From CAVTAE01 sp051649365 (lineage in GTDB: Bacteria; Deinococcota; Deinococci; Deinococcales; Trueperaceae), in assembly GCA_051649365.1 (NCBI GenBank), contig JBOFGY010000182.1:1-24970 (forward strand): 24,970 nucleotides of DNA, given 5' to 3'. Within the stretch, counting starts at the first letter, position 1. Each line of letters begins with the position of its first letter. Below, piece after piece: positions 6,554 to 13,834 of this stretch. Made by a program: the position numbers and the translations under genes. The notes beneath the pieces are model-generated. The model saw nothing but the letters and a program-made list of their open reading frames with translations. It ran no database searches and was not told the DNA's origin.

Positions 6554-8362
6554 GTGAGCGAAGACAGTGTAAACAAAGATAGTAAAACGCAGTGGGAAAA
6601 AGTTATACCGCTTTCGGCCAAGCAGTACAGGGCAGTGTTAGGTAAATATCTAAAACCACAATGGCGCAAGGCTGCACTCATGGCAGCGTTACTGCTGGCT
6701 AGCATTGGATTACAACTCCTTGAACCGCAAATCCTACGCTTTTTTATTGATACGGCGCAAGAGGGTGGGGCATTGCGCTCCCTCATGAATGCGGCGGTGT
6801 TTTACCTTATGGCAGCAGTGGCCATTCAAATACTCGGAGCTTTTGCTAACTATTTGGGGGCAGATGTAGGTTGGAGTGCGACGAATCTTGTACGTCAGGA
6901 TTTAGCAGAGCACACCATGAACCTAGATATGAAATTTCATAACAGCCGCACAGCAGGGGAGATGATTGAGCGCATTGACGGTGACGTAACCGCACTCTCA
7001 GATTTTTTCTCGCAGTTTTCGGTGCGGGTGTTTGGTGGCTTACTTTTACTATTAGGGATTCTTGTGGTGTTGTGGGTTGAAAACATTTGGGTGGGTCTTG
7101 CCATGACAACTTTTGTTGTGCTCGAGTTTGCCGTGTTGTATTACACCCGCGAACGTGCGGTGCCAGCCACACGGCTCGAGCGTGAAGCAAATGCCAAAAT
7201 TTTTGGATTTATTGAAGAGCGTTTGGCAGGGCTCGAGGATATTCGCGCCAATGGTGGCGGAGCCCATGCGATGTACCGTTTTAATGACACCATGCGAGAC
7301 TTTTACAACAATTCGCGCAAAGCCTGGATGTTGCGCTCGACCATCTGGATGACAGGGTATGGCATGTTTATTCTCGGTATGACGGTAACGATTGCAGCAG
7401 CAATTTTTTTAGTGACACGTGGCAGCATTACGGTGGGTACAGGGTATCTCGTTTTGCAATACATGTTCATGCTGCAAGGCCCCATCGAGCAAATCACACA
7501 GCAAATGCAAACACTGCAAAAAGCTGCTGCGAGCATCGGGCGCATCAACGAACTCTTTAGTATGAAAAGTGAGTTGCCCCAAGGTAAAAATTTGGCTTTG
7601 CCGACGGGCGCAACAGCGATCCGTTTTGACCGCGTAAACTTTTCCTATGATGATAAACCGACGCTAAAAGATGTTTCGTTTATTCTCAAACCAGGAACAG
7701 TCCTCGGTCTACTGGGAAGAACGGGAAGTGGTAAAACAACGCTCACACGGTTGCTGTTTCGTTTCTACGATGTGACATCAGGTAGTGTGCGCTTAAACGG
7801 TGTAGACGTGCGCGAAGCTGACCTTAAAGATTTGCATTCACACATCGGCATGGTGACACAGGAAGTGCAGCTTTTTCAAGCAAGTGTGCGAGATAACCTC
7901 ACGTTTTTCGATACAGGCATTTCGGATGAAAGAATCAAAAATGTGCTGACAGAGCTAGGACTTATGGATTGGCTCGAGTCCTTACCTGAAGGTTTAGACA
8001 CGAACATCAGTGCCGCAGGCGGCAACCTCTCGGCAGGTGAAGCGCAGCTTTTAGCCTTTGCAAGAGTGTTCTTAAAAGACCCCGGTTTGATTATTCTCGA
8101 CGAACCCTCCTCCCGCCTTGACCCTGCCACGGAAAAACGTTTGGAACTAGCACTTAACAAACTGCTTAGAGGACGCACGGCAATTATCATTGCCCACCGT
8201 TTAGACACCGTGCAACGGGCAGATGAAATTATGATTTTAGATAATGGCAGGATTCTCGAGCATGACCGCAGAGAAAAACTCGAGAGCAACACGCATTCAC
8301 GTTTTTATCAGTTGCTGCGAGCAGGACGTAGTTTGGATGAAGACATTGAGGAGTTGGCATGA
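6554..8362 (+). CDS. ABC exporter half-transporter with catalytic Walker B but degenerate signature
   Basis: This 602-residue protein has an N-terminal exporter membrane domain (about residues 25-330, six helices expected) and a C-terminal ATPase. Walker A is GRTGSGKT (388-395, Lys394). Walker B ends in Asp516 followed by the catalytic Glu517 (ILDEPSSRLDP). The H-loop is His548 (AHRLDT). The signature motif is LSAGE (492-496) instead of LSGGQ, and the D-loop reads SRLD rather than SALD. This pattern is that of one half of a heterodimeric exporter (TM287/288 or BmrCD type), and the next ABC gene has the complementary changes. Substrates of such exporters include drugs, lipids and peptides; none can be assigned here. 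The GTG start has an AAGGGGG Shine-Dalgarno. The stop TGA overlaps an ATG at 8359 (ATGA), a likely remnant of former coupling to the next gene. Confidence 0.93.
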   Translation: MSEDSVNKDSKTQWEKVIPLSAKQYRAVLGKYLKPQWRKAALMAALLLASIGLQLLEPQILRFFIDTAQEGGALRSLMNAAVFYLMAAVAIQILGAFANYLGADVGWSATNLVRQDLAEHTMNLDMKFHNSRTAGEMIERIDGDVTALSDFFSQFSVRVFGGLLLLLGILVVLWVENIWVGLAMTTFVVLEFAVLYYTRERAVPATRLEREANAKIFGFIEERLAGLEDIRANGGGAHAMYRFNDTMRDFYNNSRKAWMLRSTIWMTGYGMFILGMTVTIAAAIFLVTRGSITVGTGYLVLQYMFMLQGPIEQITQQMQTLQKAAASIGRINELFSMKSELPQGKNLALPTGATAIRFDRVNFSYDDKPTLKDVSFILKPGTVLGLLGRTGSGKTTLTRLLFRFYDVTSGSVRLNGVDVREADLKDLHSHIGMVTQEVQLFQASVRDNLTFFDTGISDERIKNVLTELGLMDWLESLPEGLDTNISAAGGNLSAGEAQLLAFARVFLKDPGLIILDEPSSRLDPATEKRLELALNKLLRGRTAIIIAHRLDTVQRADEIMILDNGRILEHDRREKLESNTHSRFYQLLRAGRSLDEDIEELA

Positions 8363-8427
8363 ACTTAGTTCGCACCTTTTTTCGTCATAGCGAGGAGCGT
8401 AAAGTCACCAAATCGCATCTTACTTAG
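8359..8427 (+). pseudogene. Vestigial start of the second ABC gene, truncated by a repeat element
   Basis: ATG 8359 overlaps the stop of the first ABC gene as ATGA. It opens a 22-residue frame, MNLVRTFFRHSEERKVTKSHLT, that stops at 8425-8427. From codon 9 the sequence is already the palindromic repeat (CGTCATAGCGAGG from 8383). I infer this was the coupled start of the downstream ABC gene before the element landed. It may also be a chance frame. Confidence 0.35.
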
Positions 8428-8619
8428 ATTGAGTTAAACTTTGAAGTGTACGAGCGACGAAGCAATCTCACTTCACCAAGTCGACTAAAAAGAGATTTTC
8501 ACAAGTGTTCATAGAAACCACTTGACCAATAACTCAGAGCAGGGAGATTGCTTCGCGGATTCATAAACGACGAACTTAGATGACATGAGAAGCGATACAA
8601 ACTGAGGCTCGCAATGACG
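8383..8619. repeat. Palindromic repeat element, copy 1 (CGTCATTGCGAG type)
   Basis: The element starts with CGTCATAGCGAGG (8383) and ends with CTCGCAATGACG (8608-8619). Inside, GCGACGAAGCAATCTC (8454-8469) faces GAGATTGCTTCGCGG (8544-8558). Both pairs are inverted repeats, so the whole is a nested imperfect palindrome of about 237 bp. Copy 2 lies at 22844-23069. Repeats with these words are widespread between genes in unrelated bacteria. No transposase is encoded, and I see no clear target duplication. It separates two ABC genes that should be co-expressed. Confidence 0.8.
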
Positions 8620-8646
8620 AGTGAGAATGAAACGTAAAGGATACTT

Positions 8647-10437
8647 ATGACTGCAAACGCAATTCCGCAAAAACCCCGCTCCACGATTGGTATGATGCTC
8701 TACTTCATGCGCTACCGCACGGGATTGGCATTACTAAACTTTTTCTTATGGGCCGTGATTCACGTTTTACCTGTGCTTATTGGTGTGTTTATTAAAGGAT
8801 TGTTTGACGCGCTTTCAGGTGAAGCTGTAGCAGTGAGCAGTGCCTGGACGTTTTTGATTTTACTTGCCTTACTCGACACGACGCGCATGGGCATTTTAGC
8901 AATAGGTGTGTGGTACTGGGCGAAGTATTACTTAGAAACCCTTCTGGTTTTTCGCCGTAATATGTTGAACTATCTGCTGCGTGCCAAAGGTTCGCGGCGA
9001 CTGGGTGATTCACCCAGTGAAGCAATCTCGAGATTCCGTGATGATGTAGATGATATTGCAGCTTACTTAGAGCATATCTGCGATAGTTGGGGTTTTGGAC
9101 TCTACGCGATTGTCACCCTTGTGATTATGTCGCAAGTTGACCCACTTTTAACCTTTGTGGTGTGTGTACCGATGGCGATTTCACTTGGCATCACGCAAGC
9201 GATGCGTCCGCAAATTCGTAAAGCGCGGCGTAGTATGCGTGAGGCCACAGGGCGCGTCACAGATTTTATCGGCGAAATGTACAACGCCGTGCAAGCCGTA
9301 AAGATTGCCGGACGCGAAACGGCAGTGCTAGGACAATTCCAAAAGCTCAACGCCACACGTCGCAAAGCTGCACTGAAAGATAGTTTTCTCAGCCAGCTTC
9401 TTAATTCACTCACAGAAAACATGGTGAGCATTGCTATTGGTTTGGTGCTCCTGCTTGCGGCTGCAAAATTTAGAAGTGGCACCTTTACGGTAGGTGACTT
9501 TGCACTGTTTGTTGCTTACTTGCCACGCTTGACAAGCGTGATGGCGTTTTTTGGTGCGCTGTTTGTACAACATAAACGTGCGGGTGTTTCCTTTGAAAGA
9601 ATTGGAAAACTTCTCGTGGACGCACCGCAAACAACGCCTGTTGAAAATGTCAATTTGAATTTACAAGGTGACTTGCCAAGCTTTGATGAACATCGCCCAG
9701 AAGCAAAACCTCTGGAGAAACTCGAGGTTAAAAACCTCAGCTATACTCACCCAGACGGTGAAGCAGCCTTTGAAAACCTAAGCCTAACGGTAGAGCGCGG
9801 TTCGTTTACCGTGGTTACGGGCCGCATTGGTTCGGGAAAAAGTATTTTTGTTCGCGTGATGCTCGGGCTCTTGCCAAAAACTTCAGGCGAGATTTATTGG
9901 AACGGTGAAAAGGTCGAGGACGCTGCGTCATTCTTCGTACCACCAAGAAGCGCGTACACATCACAAGTACCAAGATTATTTAGTGATACGCTCCGTGAAA
10001 ATGTAGTGATGGGAAGTGATGATAGAAAGCTGGAACAAGCCGTCAAACTCGCGGTGATGGAACCCGACATGAAGCAACTCGAGTGCGGCTTAGACACCCT
10101 TGTCGGTACACGCGGTGTCAAACTTTCTGGCGGACAAGTGCAGCGCAGCTCTGCCGCCAGAATGTTCATGCGCGACGCTGACCTGCTTGTCTTTGATGAT
10201 TTATCAAGCGCACTCGACGTAGAAACCGAACACCAACTTTGGGACGGAATTTTTTCTGTGGGGAGTAAAACCTGTCTCGTCGTTTCACATCGAAGGGCAG
10301 CTCTCGAGCGTGCCGACCACATCCTCGTTCTTAAAGATGGTGAAGTAGAAGCCGAAGGCAGTTTAGACGTATTACTGCAAACCTCAGAAGAAATGCGACA
10401 CTTGTGGAAAGGTGAATCGGAGGCTCATGCTAAGTAA
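8647..10437 (+). CDS. ABC exporter half-transporter with canonical signature but Asp in place of catalytic Glu
   Basis: This 596-residue exporter has membrane helices in about residues 20-300 and a C-terminal ATPase. Walker A is GRIGSGKS (392-399, Lys398), the signature is canonical LSGGQ (493-497), Walker B ends Asp517-Asp518 (FDDLSSALD), and the H-loop is His548 (SHRRAA). The catalytic Glu is replaced by Asp518. Paired with the previous gene, one ATP site would combine Asp518 with the LSAGE motif (degenerate). The other would combine Glu517 with LSGGQ (competent). This is the known asymmetric heterodimer layout. The ATG at 8647 follows AAAGGA. The 284-bp gap from its partner is filled by a repeat element, so coupled translation appears to have been lost. 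Confidence 0.93.
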   Translation: MTANAIPQKPRSTIGMMLYFMRYRTGLALLNFFLWAVIHVLPVLIGVFIKGLFDALSGEAVAVSSAWTFLILLALLDTTRMGILAIGVWYWAKYYLETLLVFRRNMLNYLLRAKGSRRLGDSPSEAISRFRDDVDDIAAYLEHICDSWGFGLYAIVTLVIMSQVDPLLTFVVCVPMAISLGITQAMRPQIRKARRSMREATGRVTDFIGEMYNAVQAVKIAGRETAVLGQFQKLNATRRKAALKDSFLSQLLNSLTENMVSIAIGLVLLLAAAKFRSGTFTVGDFALFVAYLPRLTSVMAFFGALFVQHKRAGVSFERIGKLLVDAPQTTPVENVNLNLQGDLPSFDEHRPEAKPLEKLEVKNLSYTHPDGEAAFENLSLTVERGSFTVVTGRIGSGKSIFVRVMLGLLPKTSGEIYWNGEKVEDAASFFVPPRSAYTSQVPRLFSDTLRENVVMGSDDRKLEQAVKLAVMEPDMKQLECGLDTLVGTRGVKLSGGQVQRSSAARMFMRDADLLVFDDLSSALDVETEHQLWDGIFSVGSKTCLVVSHRRAALERADHILVLKDGEVEAEGSLDVLLQTSEEMRHLWKGESEAHAK

Positions 10438-10537
10438 GACGTTTTCAACGATGGCACTCGCTGCGGGTAACAAGGGGTTGCAACCCCTTGTTATGCCCGA
10501 AGATGGAAAACTGAATACAGAGCGTTGAGAACGTCTT
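10436..10537. repeat. Nested palindrome: 26-bp perfect core inside 15-bp inverted arms
   Basis: The outer arms AAGACGTTTTCAACG (10436-10450) and CGTTGAGAACGTCTT (10523-10537) pair fully if one G-U is allowed. Centred between them is a perfect 26-bp palindrome (10468-10493, half-site TAACAAGGGGTTG). The element begins inside the stop codon of the ABC gene. It could act as a terminator-like or mRNA-protecting structure, or be a small mobile palindrome. There is no U-run. The gene-free rest of the interval to 10651 holds only a short TTTTGA/TCAAAA hairpin near 10560. Confidence 0.7.
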
Positions 10538-10651
10538 GCGTTTCTCCGTAAGTGAAAAGATTTTGATTCTCGTCAAAATGAGTGGGACGATATGTAGCCC
10601 ACCCACGCACAACGGTAAACATCAGTGACTTGTGAAAGAGAAGGAAATGCA

Positions 10652-11557
10652 ATGAATTTACGTCCGTACCAACCAAATGATTTACCTAGGATGCTTACCT
10701 TTCTTGGTGAATGTCTACGTGATTCAAACTTTTGTAACTTTCACCCAGGCGACATCTCTCACTGGATGAGTAGCGAAAAACGTGGCAAGGATTTAGAGAA
10801 ATATTACTGGCTTTATGAAGAAGATAACAAGATTCTTGCTTTTGCTGAATTGTTACCTGTGAAGTCGCCTGGTTACACACTAATAGTTCACCAAGGGCAT
10901 CGCGGTGGGGATTTAGAACGGGCTCTGTTGCAATACTGCGAGACAGAAATGTGGCAGCGAGTGCAAGCGGAAGGCTCTAAAGAAACAGCTATTACAGTGA
11001 ATGTAGCTGAGTGCGATACGAAACGCGTTCAATGTTTAACAGCATTAGGCTATCAACTCTCAAAAAGAGACAGTGAGATGCGCCGCAGGTCGTTAGCTGA
11101 ACCTATTGCGTCTGTTGTACTACCTGAAGGGTTTACCATTCGCAGCGTTGCGGGTGAACACGAAGCCGCCTTAATTGCTGAAGTTCATAGTAGTAGCTTT
11201 AACTCGAGCTGGACAGCAGAAAGTTATCTCGAGGTACTGCGCTCTCCGAGTTTTAAGATAGAAAATGAACTCGTTGTCGTCGCACCTGACGGGCGTTTTG
11301 CGGCGTTTCTTGTTTACTGGCTCGACCCCATAAGTAAATCAGGACTGTTTGAACCTGTGGGTTGTCACAAAGATTTTCGTCAGCGTGGTTTGACCAAAGC
11401 GTTAATGACTGAAGGCATGAAGCGCATGATTGACGCTGGGATGGAGACAGCACTGGTAGGAAATAAGGTGGGTAACAAAGCAGCCTCGAGACTCTACGAA
11501 TCACTCGGGCTTAAAACATTTTGTGAGGGGCTCGAGTACAGCAAAACCATGCGATAA
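10652..11557 (+). CDS. Tandem GNAT-fold N-acetyltransferase
   Basis: I choose ATG 10652 over the ATG at 10625 because AAGGAA lies just upstream and MNLRPYQPNDLPRML is a typical GNAT start. The 301-residue protein has two GNAT-like halves, about 1-150 and 155-301. The second opens with FTIRSVAGEHEAALIAEVH and contains the acetyl-CoA loop CHKDFRQRGLTKALM, followed by ALVGNKVGNKAASRLYESLGL, the usual final strand-helix. The first half lacks a clear R/QxxGxG loop (RGGDLERALL is the nearest) and may be structural, as in mycothiol-synthase-like tandem proteins. Substrate unknown. The stop TAA directly abuts the stop of the convergent gene. Confidence 0.85.
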   Translation: MNLRPYQPNDLPRMLTFLGECLRDSNFCNFHPGDISHWMSSEKRGKDLEKYYWLYEEDNKILAFAELLPVKSPGYTLIVHQGHRGGDLERALLQYCETEMWQRVQAEGSKETAITVNVAECDTKRVQCLTALGYQLSKRDSEMRRRSLAEPIASVVLPEGFTIRSVAGEHEAALIAEVHSSSFNSSWTAESYLEVLRSPSFKIENELVVVAPDGRFAAFLVYWLDPISKSGLFEPVGCHKDFRQRGLTKALMTEGMKRMIDAGMETALVGNKVGNKAASRLYESLGLKTFCEGLEYSKTMR

Positions 11558-12100
11558 TTAAACTTGTTTTGTTTCGCTTTCCTCGGTGGTTTTTTCTTTG
11601 GTGTTCATAAGAACGAGTACTGTCACAATAATTCCAGCCAAAACGGGAATCCCAATTACCCAAATAAGCCAAGTAGACAGATTGCTTGAACTCGTGCGGG
11701 TGGGTGGAAAGATAAACGCTGTGGTGTCAGGTTGTCCTTCACCAAGTGTAAATTCGATGGTGGCTTTGGCTTCTTCTGCCCTATAGGTCGTATCACGAAG
11801 CAAAACAGAATAGGTGCCTTCTTCAGGCAAGGTAACATTTGCAGAATATAGACCGGGTATGTTGCTAGGAGAAAAGTCAAAGCGAGATTTGTGGTTTCCT
11901 TTACTAAACTCTGCCGCGACAATAGCATCTTCTACAGGTGCGCCGCTCGGGTCGGTCATTTGAATTTGCAGCGTAAACGCTTCGTTGATGGGAGCAGGCA
12001 TAGGTGTAGTGCTGAGGTTTCCTGTGACGAAGAAAGCGTGGGCAGAAACAGTAGAAAGTATAAAGAGACATAAAAGCATGAGGCTCGAGCGGCTAAACAT
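11558..12100 (-). CDS. YtkA-like secreted, membrane-anchored protein
   Basis: This 180-residue protein has a signal peptide (1-22, ending SAHA), a beta-rich extracytoplasmic domain (about 26-118) and one C-terminal membrane helix (143-165, LIWVIGIPVLAGIIVTVLVLM). A short charged cytoplasmic tail follows. The domain words FTLQIQMTDPSGAPVEDAIVAAEF and LPEEGTYSVLLRD match the YtkA-like/FixH-like fold, often seen with copper or cytochrome oxidase genes. No such genes are nearby, so no role is assigned. There is no Shine-Dalgarno; TAGACT lies 6 nt before the ATG on this strand, so the mRNA may be leaderless. Confidence 0.7.
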   Translation of the reverse strand: MFSRSSLMLLCLFILSTVSAHAFFVTGNLSTTPMPAPINEAFTLQIQMTDPSGAPVEDAIVAAEFSKGNHKSRFDFSPSNIPGLYSANVTLPEEGTYSVLLRDTTYRAEEAKATIEFTLGEGQPDTTAFIFPPTRTSSSNLSTWLIWVIGIPVLAGIIVTVLVLMNTKEKTTEESETKQV

Positions 12101-12106
12101 GGCTAT

Positions 12107-12112
12107 AGTCTA
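12107..12112 (-). promoter_or_regulatory. -10 box placed for a leaderless mRNA
   Basis: TAGACT (minus strand; AGTCTA at 12107-12112 on plus) is 6 nt upstream of the ATG of the YtkA-like gene. Transcription would start at or very near the start codon. Confidence 0.4.
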
Positions 12113-12165
12113 CTGGGTCTTAGGCTGAGAGAAAGTTAACTAGGAAAACTCAGCTTATCTGTTCG

Positions 12166-12206
12166 TGTCCTGCCAGGGGCAGATGCCATCTACCCTACAA
12201 AAACAT
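12166..12206. repeat. Short palindromic repeat-like segment
   Basis: CCTGCCAGGGGCAGATGCCA and the following TCTACCC form an imperfect palindrome centred near 12188. A related word, TGCCAGGCGCAGATGCAT, occurs near 6319. It may be a decayed copy of a GTAGGGGCAGATGG-type intergenic repeat. Evidence is weak. Confidence 0.35.
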
Positions 12207-12245
12207 AACGTTGGGAAATGTAAATTTTCTTTGTGTTCTTCGTGG

Positions 12246-12251
12246 TTAAAT
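12246..12251 (+). promoter_or_regulatory. -10 box placed for a leaderless mRNA (ArsC-like gene)
   Basis: TTAAAT ends 6 nt before ATG 12258, and no Shine-Dalgarno precedes that ATG. The match to TATAAT is 4 of 6. Confidence 0.35.
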
Positions 12252-12257
12252 GAACCT

Positions 12258-12614
12258 ATGAACGTGCAGGTTTTTGGAACCAACAAATCTCAAGACACCA
12301 AAAAGGCCCTACGCTTTTTTAAGGAGCGTGGTGTGAAACCGCAGTTTGTAGACTTGCAAGAAGTCTATATGGCGCACGGCGAAATAGGGCGTTTTGTGCA
12401 GAAGTTTGGTGTAAAAGCCTTAGTAGATACAAATAGTAGAGCCTATAAAGATGCAGGGCTCGAGCACATGGCTGTTCCTGATGAAGGGATGATTGAAAAA
12501 CTCCTCGAAGACCCCAAGCTCATGATTCAACCGCTACTGCGTAGTGGCAACACGCTGGGTGTGGGCTGGGATGAAAAGGTGTGGCGGGCGTGGCACGATG
12601 AAAGCAAGAAATGA
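12258..12614 (+). CDS. ArsC/Spx-fold protein lacking the catalytic cysteine
   Basis: The natural N-terminus is MNVQVFGTNKSQDTKKALRF at 12258, although the frame is open from 12165. The 118-residue product has the ArsC-like thioredoxin-fold pattern: a first strand, the active-site loop GTNKSQDTKKA, FFKERGVKPQFVDLQ, and a late PLLRSGNTLGVGWDEKVW that matches the family's RPIL...VG.... region. In canonical members the loop reads ...CxDTxKA; here Ser11 stands where Cys is expected, and the whole protein has no cysteine. Thiol-dependent arsenate reduction is therefore unlikely. A binding or regulatory role, or serine chemistry, is possible but unproven. It shares its strand with the next gene, 79 nt downstream. 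Confidence 0.75.
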   Translation: MNVQVFGTNKSQDTKKALRFFKERGVKPQFVDLQEVYMAHGEIGRFVQKFGVKALVDTNSRAYKDAGLEHMAVPDEGMIEKLLEDPKLMIQPLLRSGNTLGVGWDEKVWRAWHDESKK

Positions 12615-12678
12615 GGAATGAGGGAAGAGGGATGGGCAAACCTACCCACTCATCTCTCATTCTTCATCCCTCATTCCT
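12614..12678 (+). repeat. Inverted repeat between ArsC-like and YmdB-like genes
   Basis: AGGAATGAGGGA (12614-12625) and TCCCTCATTCCT (12667-12678) are perfect 12-bp inverted arms. GAGGGATG/CATCCCTC gives an alternative inner pairing. The structure follows the stop codon directly and ends just before the -10 box of the next gene. It could end the upstream transcript, but no U-run is present. Confidence 0.6.
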
Positions 12679-12680
12679 GT

Positions 12681-12686
12681 TATCTT
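12681..12686 (+). promoter_or_regulatory. -10 box placed for a leaderless mRNA (YmdB-like gene)
   Basis: TATCTT is followed by exactly 7 nt and then the GTG at 12694. No Shine-Dalgarno is present. This is the spacing expected when transcription starts at the first base of the start codon. Confidence 0.45.
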
Positions 12687-12693
12687 ATTCTTC

Positions 12694-13458
12694 GTGAAAC
12701 TTCTCTTGATCGGTGACATCTTTGCCAAGGCTGGCCTCACGGTGGCAAGTCAGTACCTTAAAAACCATCGTGACGATTACGATTTCATTATTGCGAACGG
12801 TGAAAATACGGCGGGTGGGTTTGGGATTACGCGCAAGCACTTCGAGCACCTCCTCGATTTAGGAGTAGATGCCGTGACGCTTGGGAACCACACTTGGGAC
12901 CAGCAAGAAGTGGTTCAACTGCTCGAGGAAACCCCCAAACTTATTCGTCCGCTGAATTATCCACCAGGTACGCCAGGCTTGGGCTTTGCGAGTTTTGAGG
13001 CCCGCACGGGTGAGCGTGTTCACGTGCTCCAAGCGATGGGGCGCATTTTTATGGACGCGTTGGATTGCCCATTTCGGGCGGTAGACGGCGTGCTCGAGAC
13101 CTTGCCGAAAGACGAAGCCATTGTCCTCGATTTTCACGCCGAGGCGACGAGCGAAAAGAAGGTTATGTTTTACCACGTCACGGGCCGTGTGAGCGCAGTG
13201 ATTGGAACGCACACCCACGTGCAGACCGCCGACGAAACTGTCAAACAAGGCACTGCTTACATTACCGATGTAGGTATGACCGGTGCACAGGATTCTTCCA
13301 TTGGTATGAATTACGAGGAAGTTCACCGCCGCTTTGTAGCAAAACTTCCCGCTCGCTATAAACCCGCCGAAAAACCAGGCACGCTCTGTGCTGTAAAAAT
13401 GGACATCGTACAGGGCAAAGCCAGAAGTATCGAGCGTGTCCAGTGGCAAGCGGAGTAG
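12694..13458 (+). CDS. YmdB/TIGR00282-family metallophosphoesterase
   Basis: This 254-residue cytoplasmic protein has the full binuclear-metal motif set of the YmdB family: GDIFAKAG near the N-terminus, NGENTAGGFG, TLGNHTWD, DFHAEATSEK and IGTHTHVQTAD, then ITDVGMTGAQDSSIGM. Family members hydrolyse phosphodiesters such as 2',3'- or 3',5'-cyclic nucleotides and influence RNA turnover and development in Bacillus; a Deinococcus member has a solved structure. Length is typical. The start is GTG 12694 (VKLLLIGDIF), apparently leaderless. The family call is very secure; the physiological substrate is not. Confidence 0.93.
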   Translation: MKLLLIGDIFAKAGLTVASQYLKNHRDDYDFIIANGENTAGGFGITRKHFEHLLDLGVDAVTLGNHTWDQQEVVQLLEETPKLIRPLNYPPGTPGLGFASFEARTGERVHVLQAMGRIFMDALDCPFRAVDGVLETLPKDEAIVLDFHAEATSEKKVMFYHVTGRVSAVIGTHTHVQTADETVKQGTAYITDVGMTGAQDSSIGMNYEEVHRRFVAKLPARYKPAEKPGTLCAVKMDIVQGKARSIERVQWQAE

Positions 13459-13834
13459 GGTAGAAGTCTATAGAATCTCATAATCAAAGATGAAAGGTAG
13501 AGATAAGGGGTAGTGATTCTCCTCTCCTAATTTCCTTTACTCCTCGCAGCTCCATTTTGTTTAGCTTTAAATGTTTAGTTGTTGTTTTAACGCTTCGTTT
13601 TTGATACTCCCATAAGCTCGAGTACTTCTAGCGTTAGTTCTCAATTTCATGAAGTACTGCTCTCTTGACAAAACCGGACGTTTCACGCAATGATTGAAAC
13701 TAACAAAAAAGTTTTTGTAAACTTTCATTTCTTGCATAGCCTCTTGTCAAATGTTGCAAGGTGCGTTTCAGGTGAGATAAAGGTTTTGAGCGAGTGCTTT
13801 TTGGGAAGAGCTTGCGCGAGAAAGGGTAAGAGAG
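13459..13834. other. 376-bp intergenic region upstream of the LacI-family regulator
   Basis: No convincing gene is present. The region holds an 8-bp inverted repeat (AGTACTTC at 13621-13628, GAAGTACT at 13651-13658), a perfect TTGACA at 13665-13670 without a good -10, and two palindromes that could be operators (13680-13725). One CTCGAG lies at 13617. Confidence 0.6.
13680..13725 (+). promoter_or_regulatory. Candidate operator palindromes upstream of the LacI-family gene
   Basis: GTTTCA...TGAAAC (13680-13700) and AAAGTTT-TTGT-AAACTTT (13708-13725) follow the TTGACA. LacI-family regulators bind such short palindromes, often in their own promoters, so autoregulation is plausible. No matching copy was found before the transporter genes. 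Confidence 0.3.

Noticed and set aside
8863..10322. Long minus-strand open frames opposite the ABC genes and the YmdB-like gene
   Set aside because: They lie opposite strongly conserved proteins, have no family motifs and no ribosome sites, and are mirror frames of the coding strand.
6319..12195. Shared word TGCCAGG(C/G)GCAGATGC near 6319 and 12174 as a dispersed repeat
   Set aside because: The match is under 20 bp with an indel and different flanks, so it is too short to separate from chance.
12165..12257. Extra 31-residue N-terminus on the ArsC-like protein
   Set aside because: The added residues match no family and cover a palindromic repeat-like segment and a candidate -10 box; MNVQVFGTN at 12258 is the natural start.
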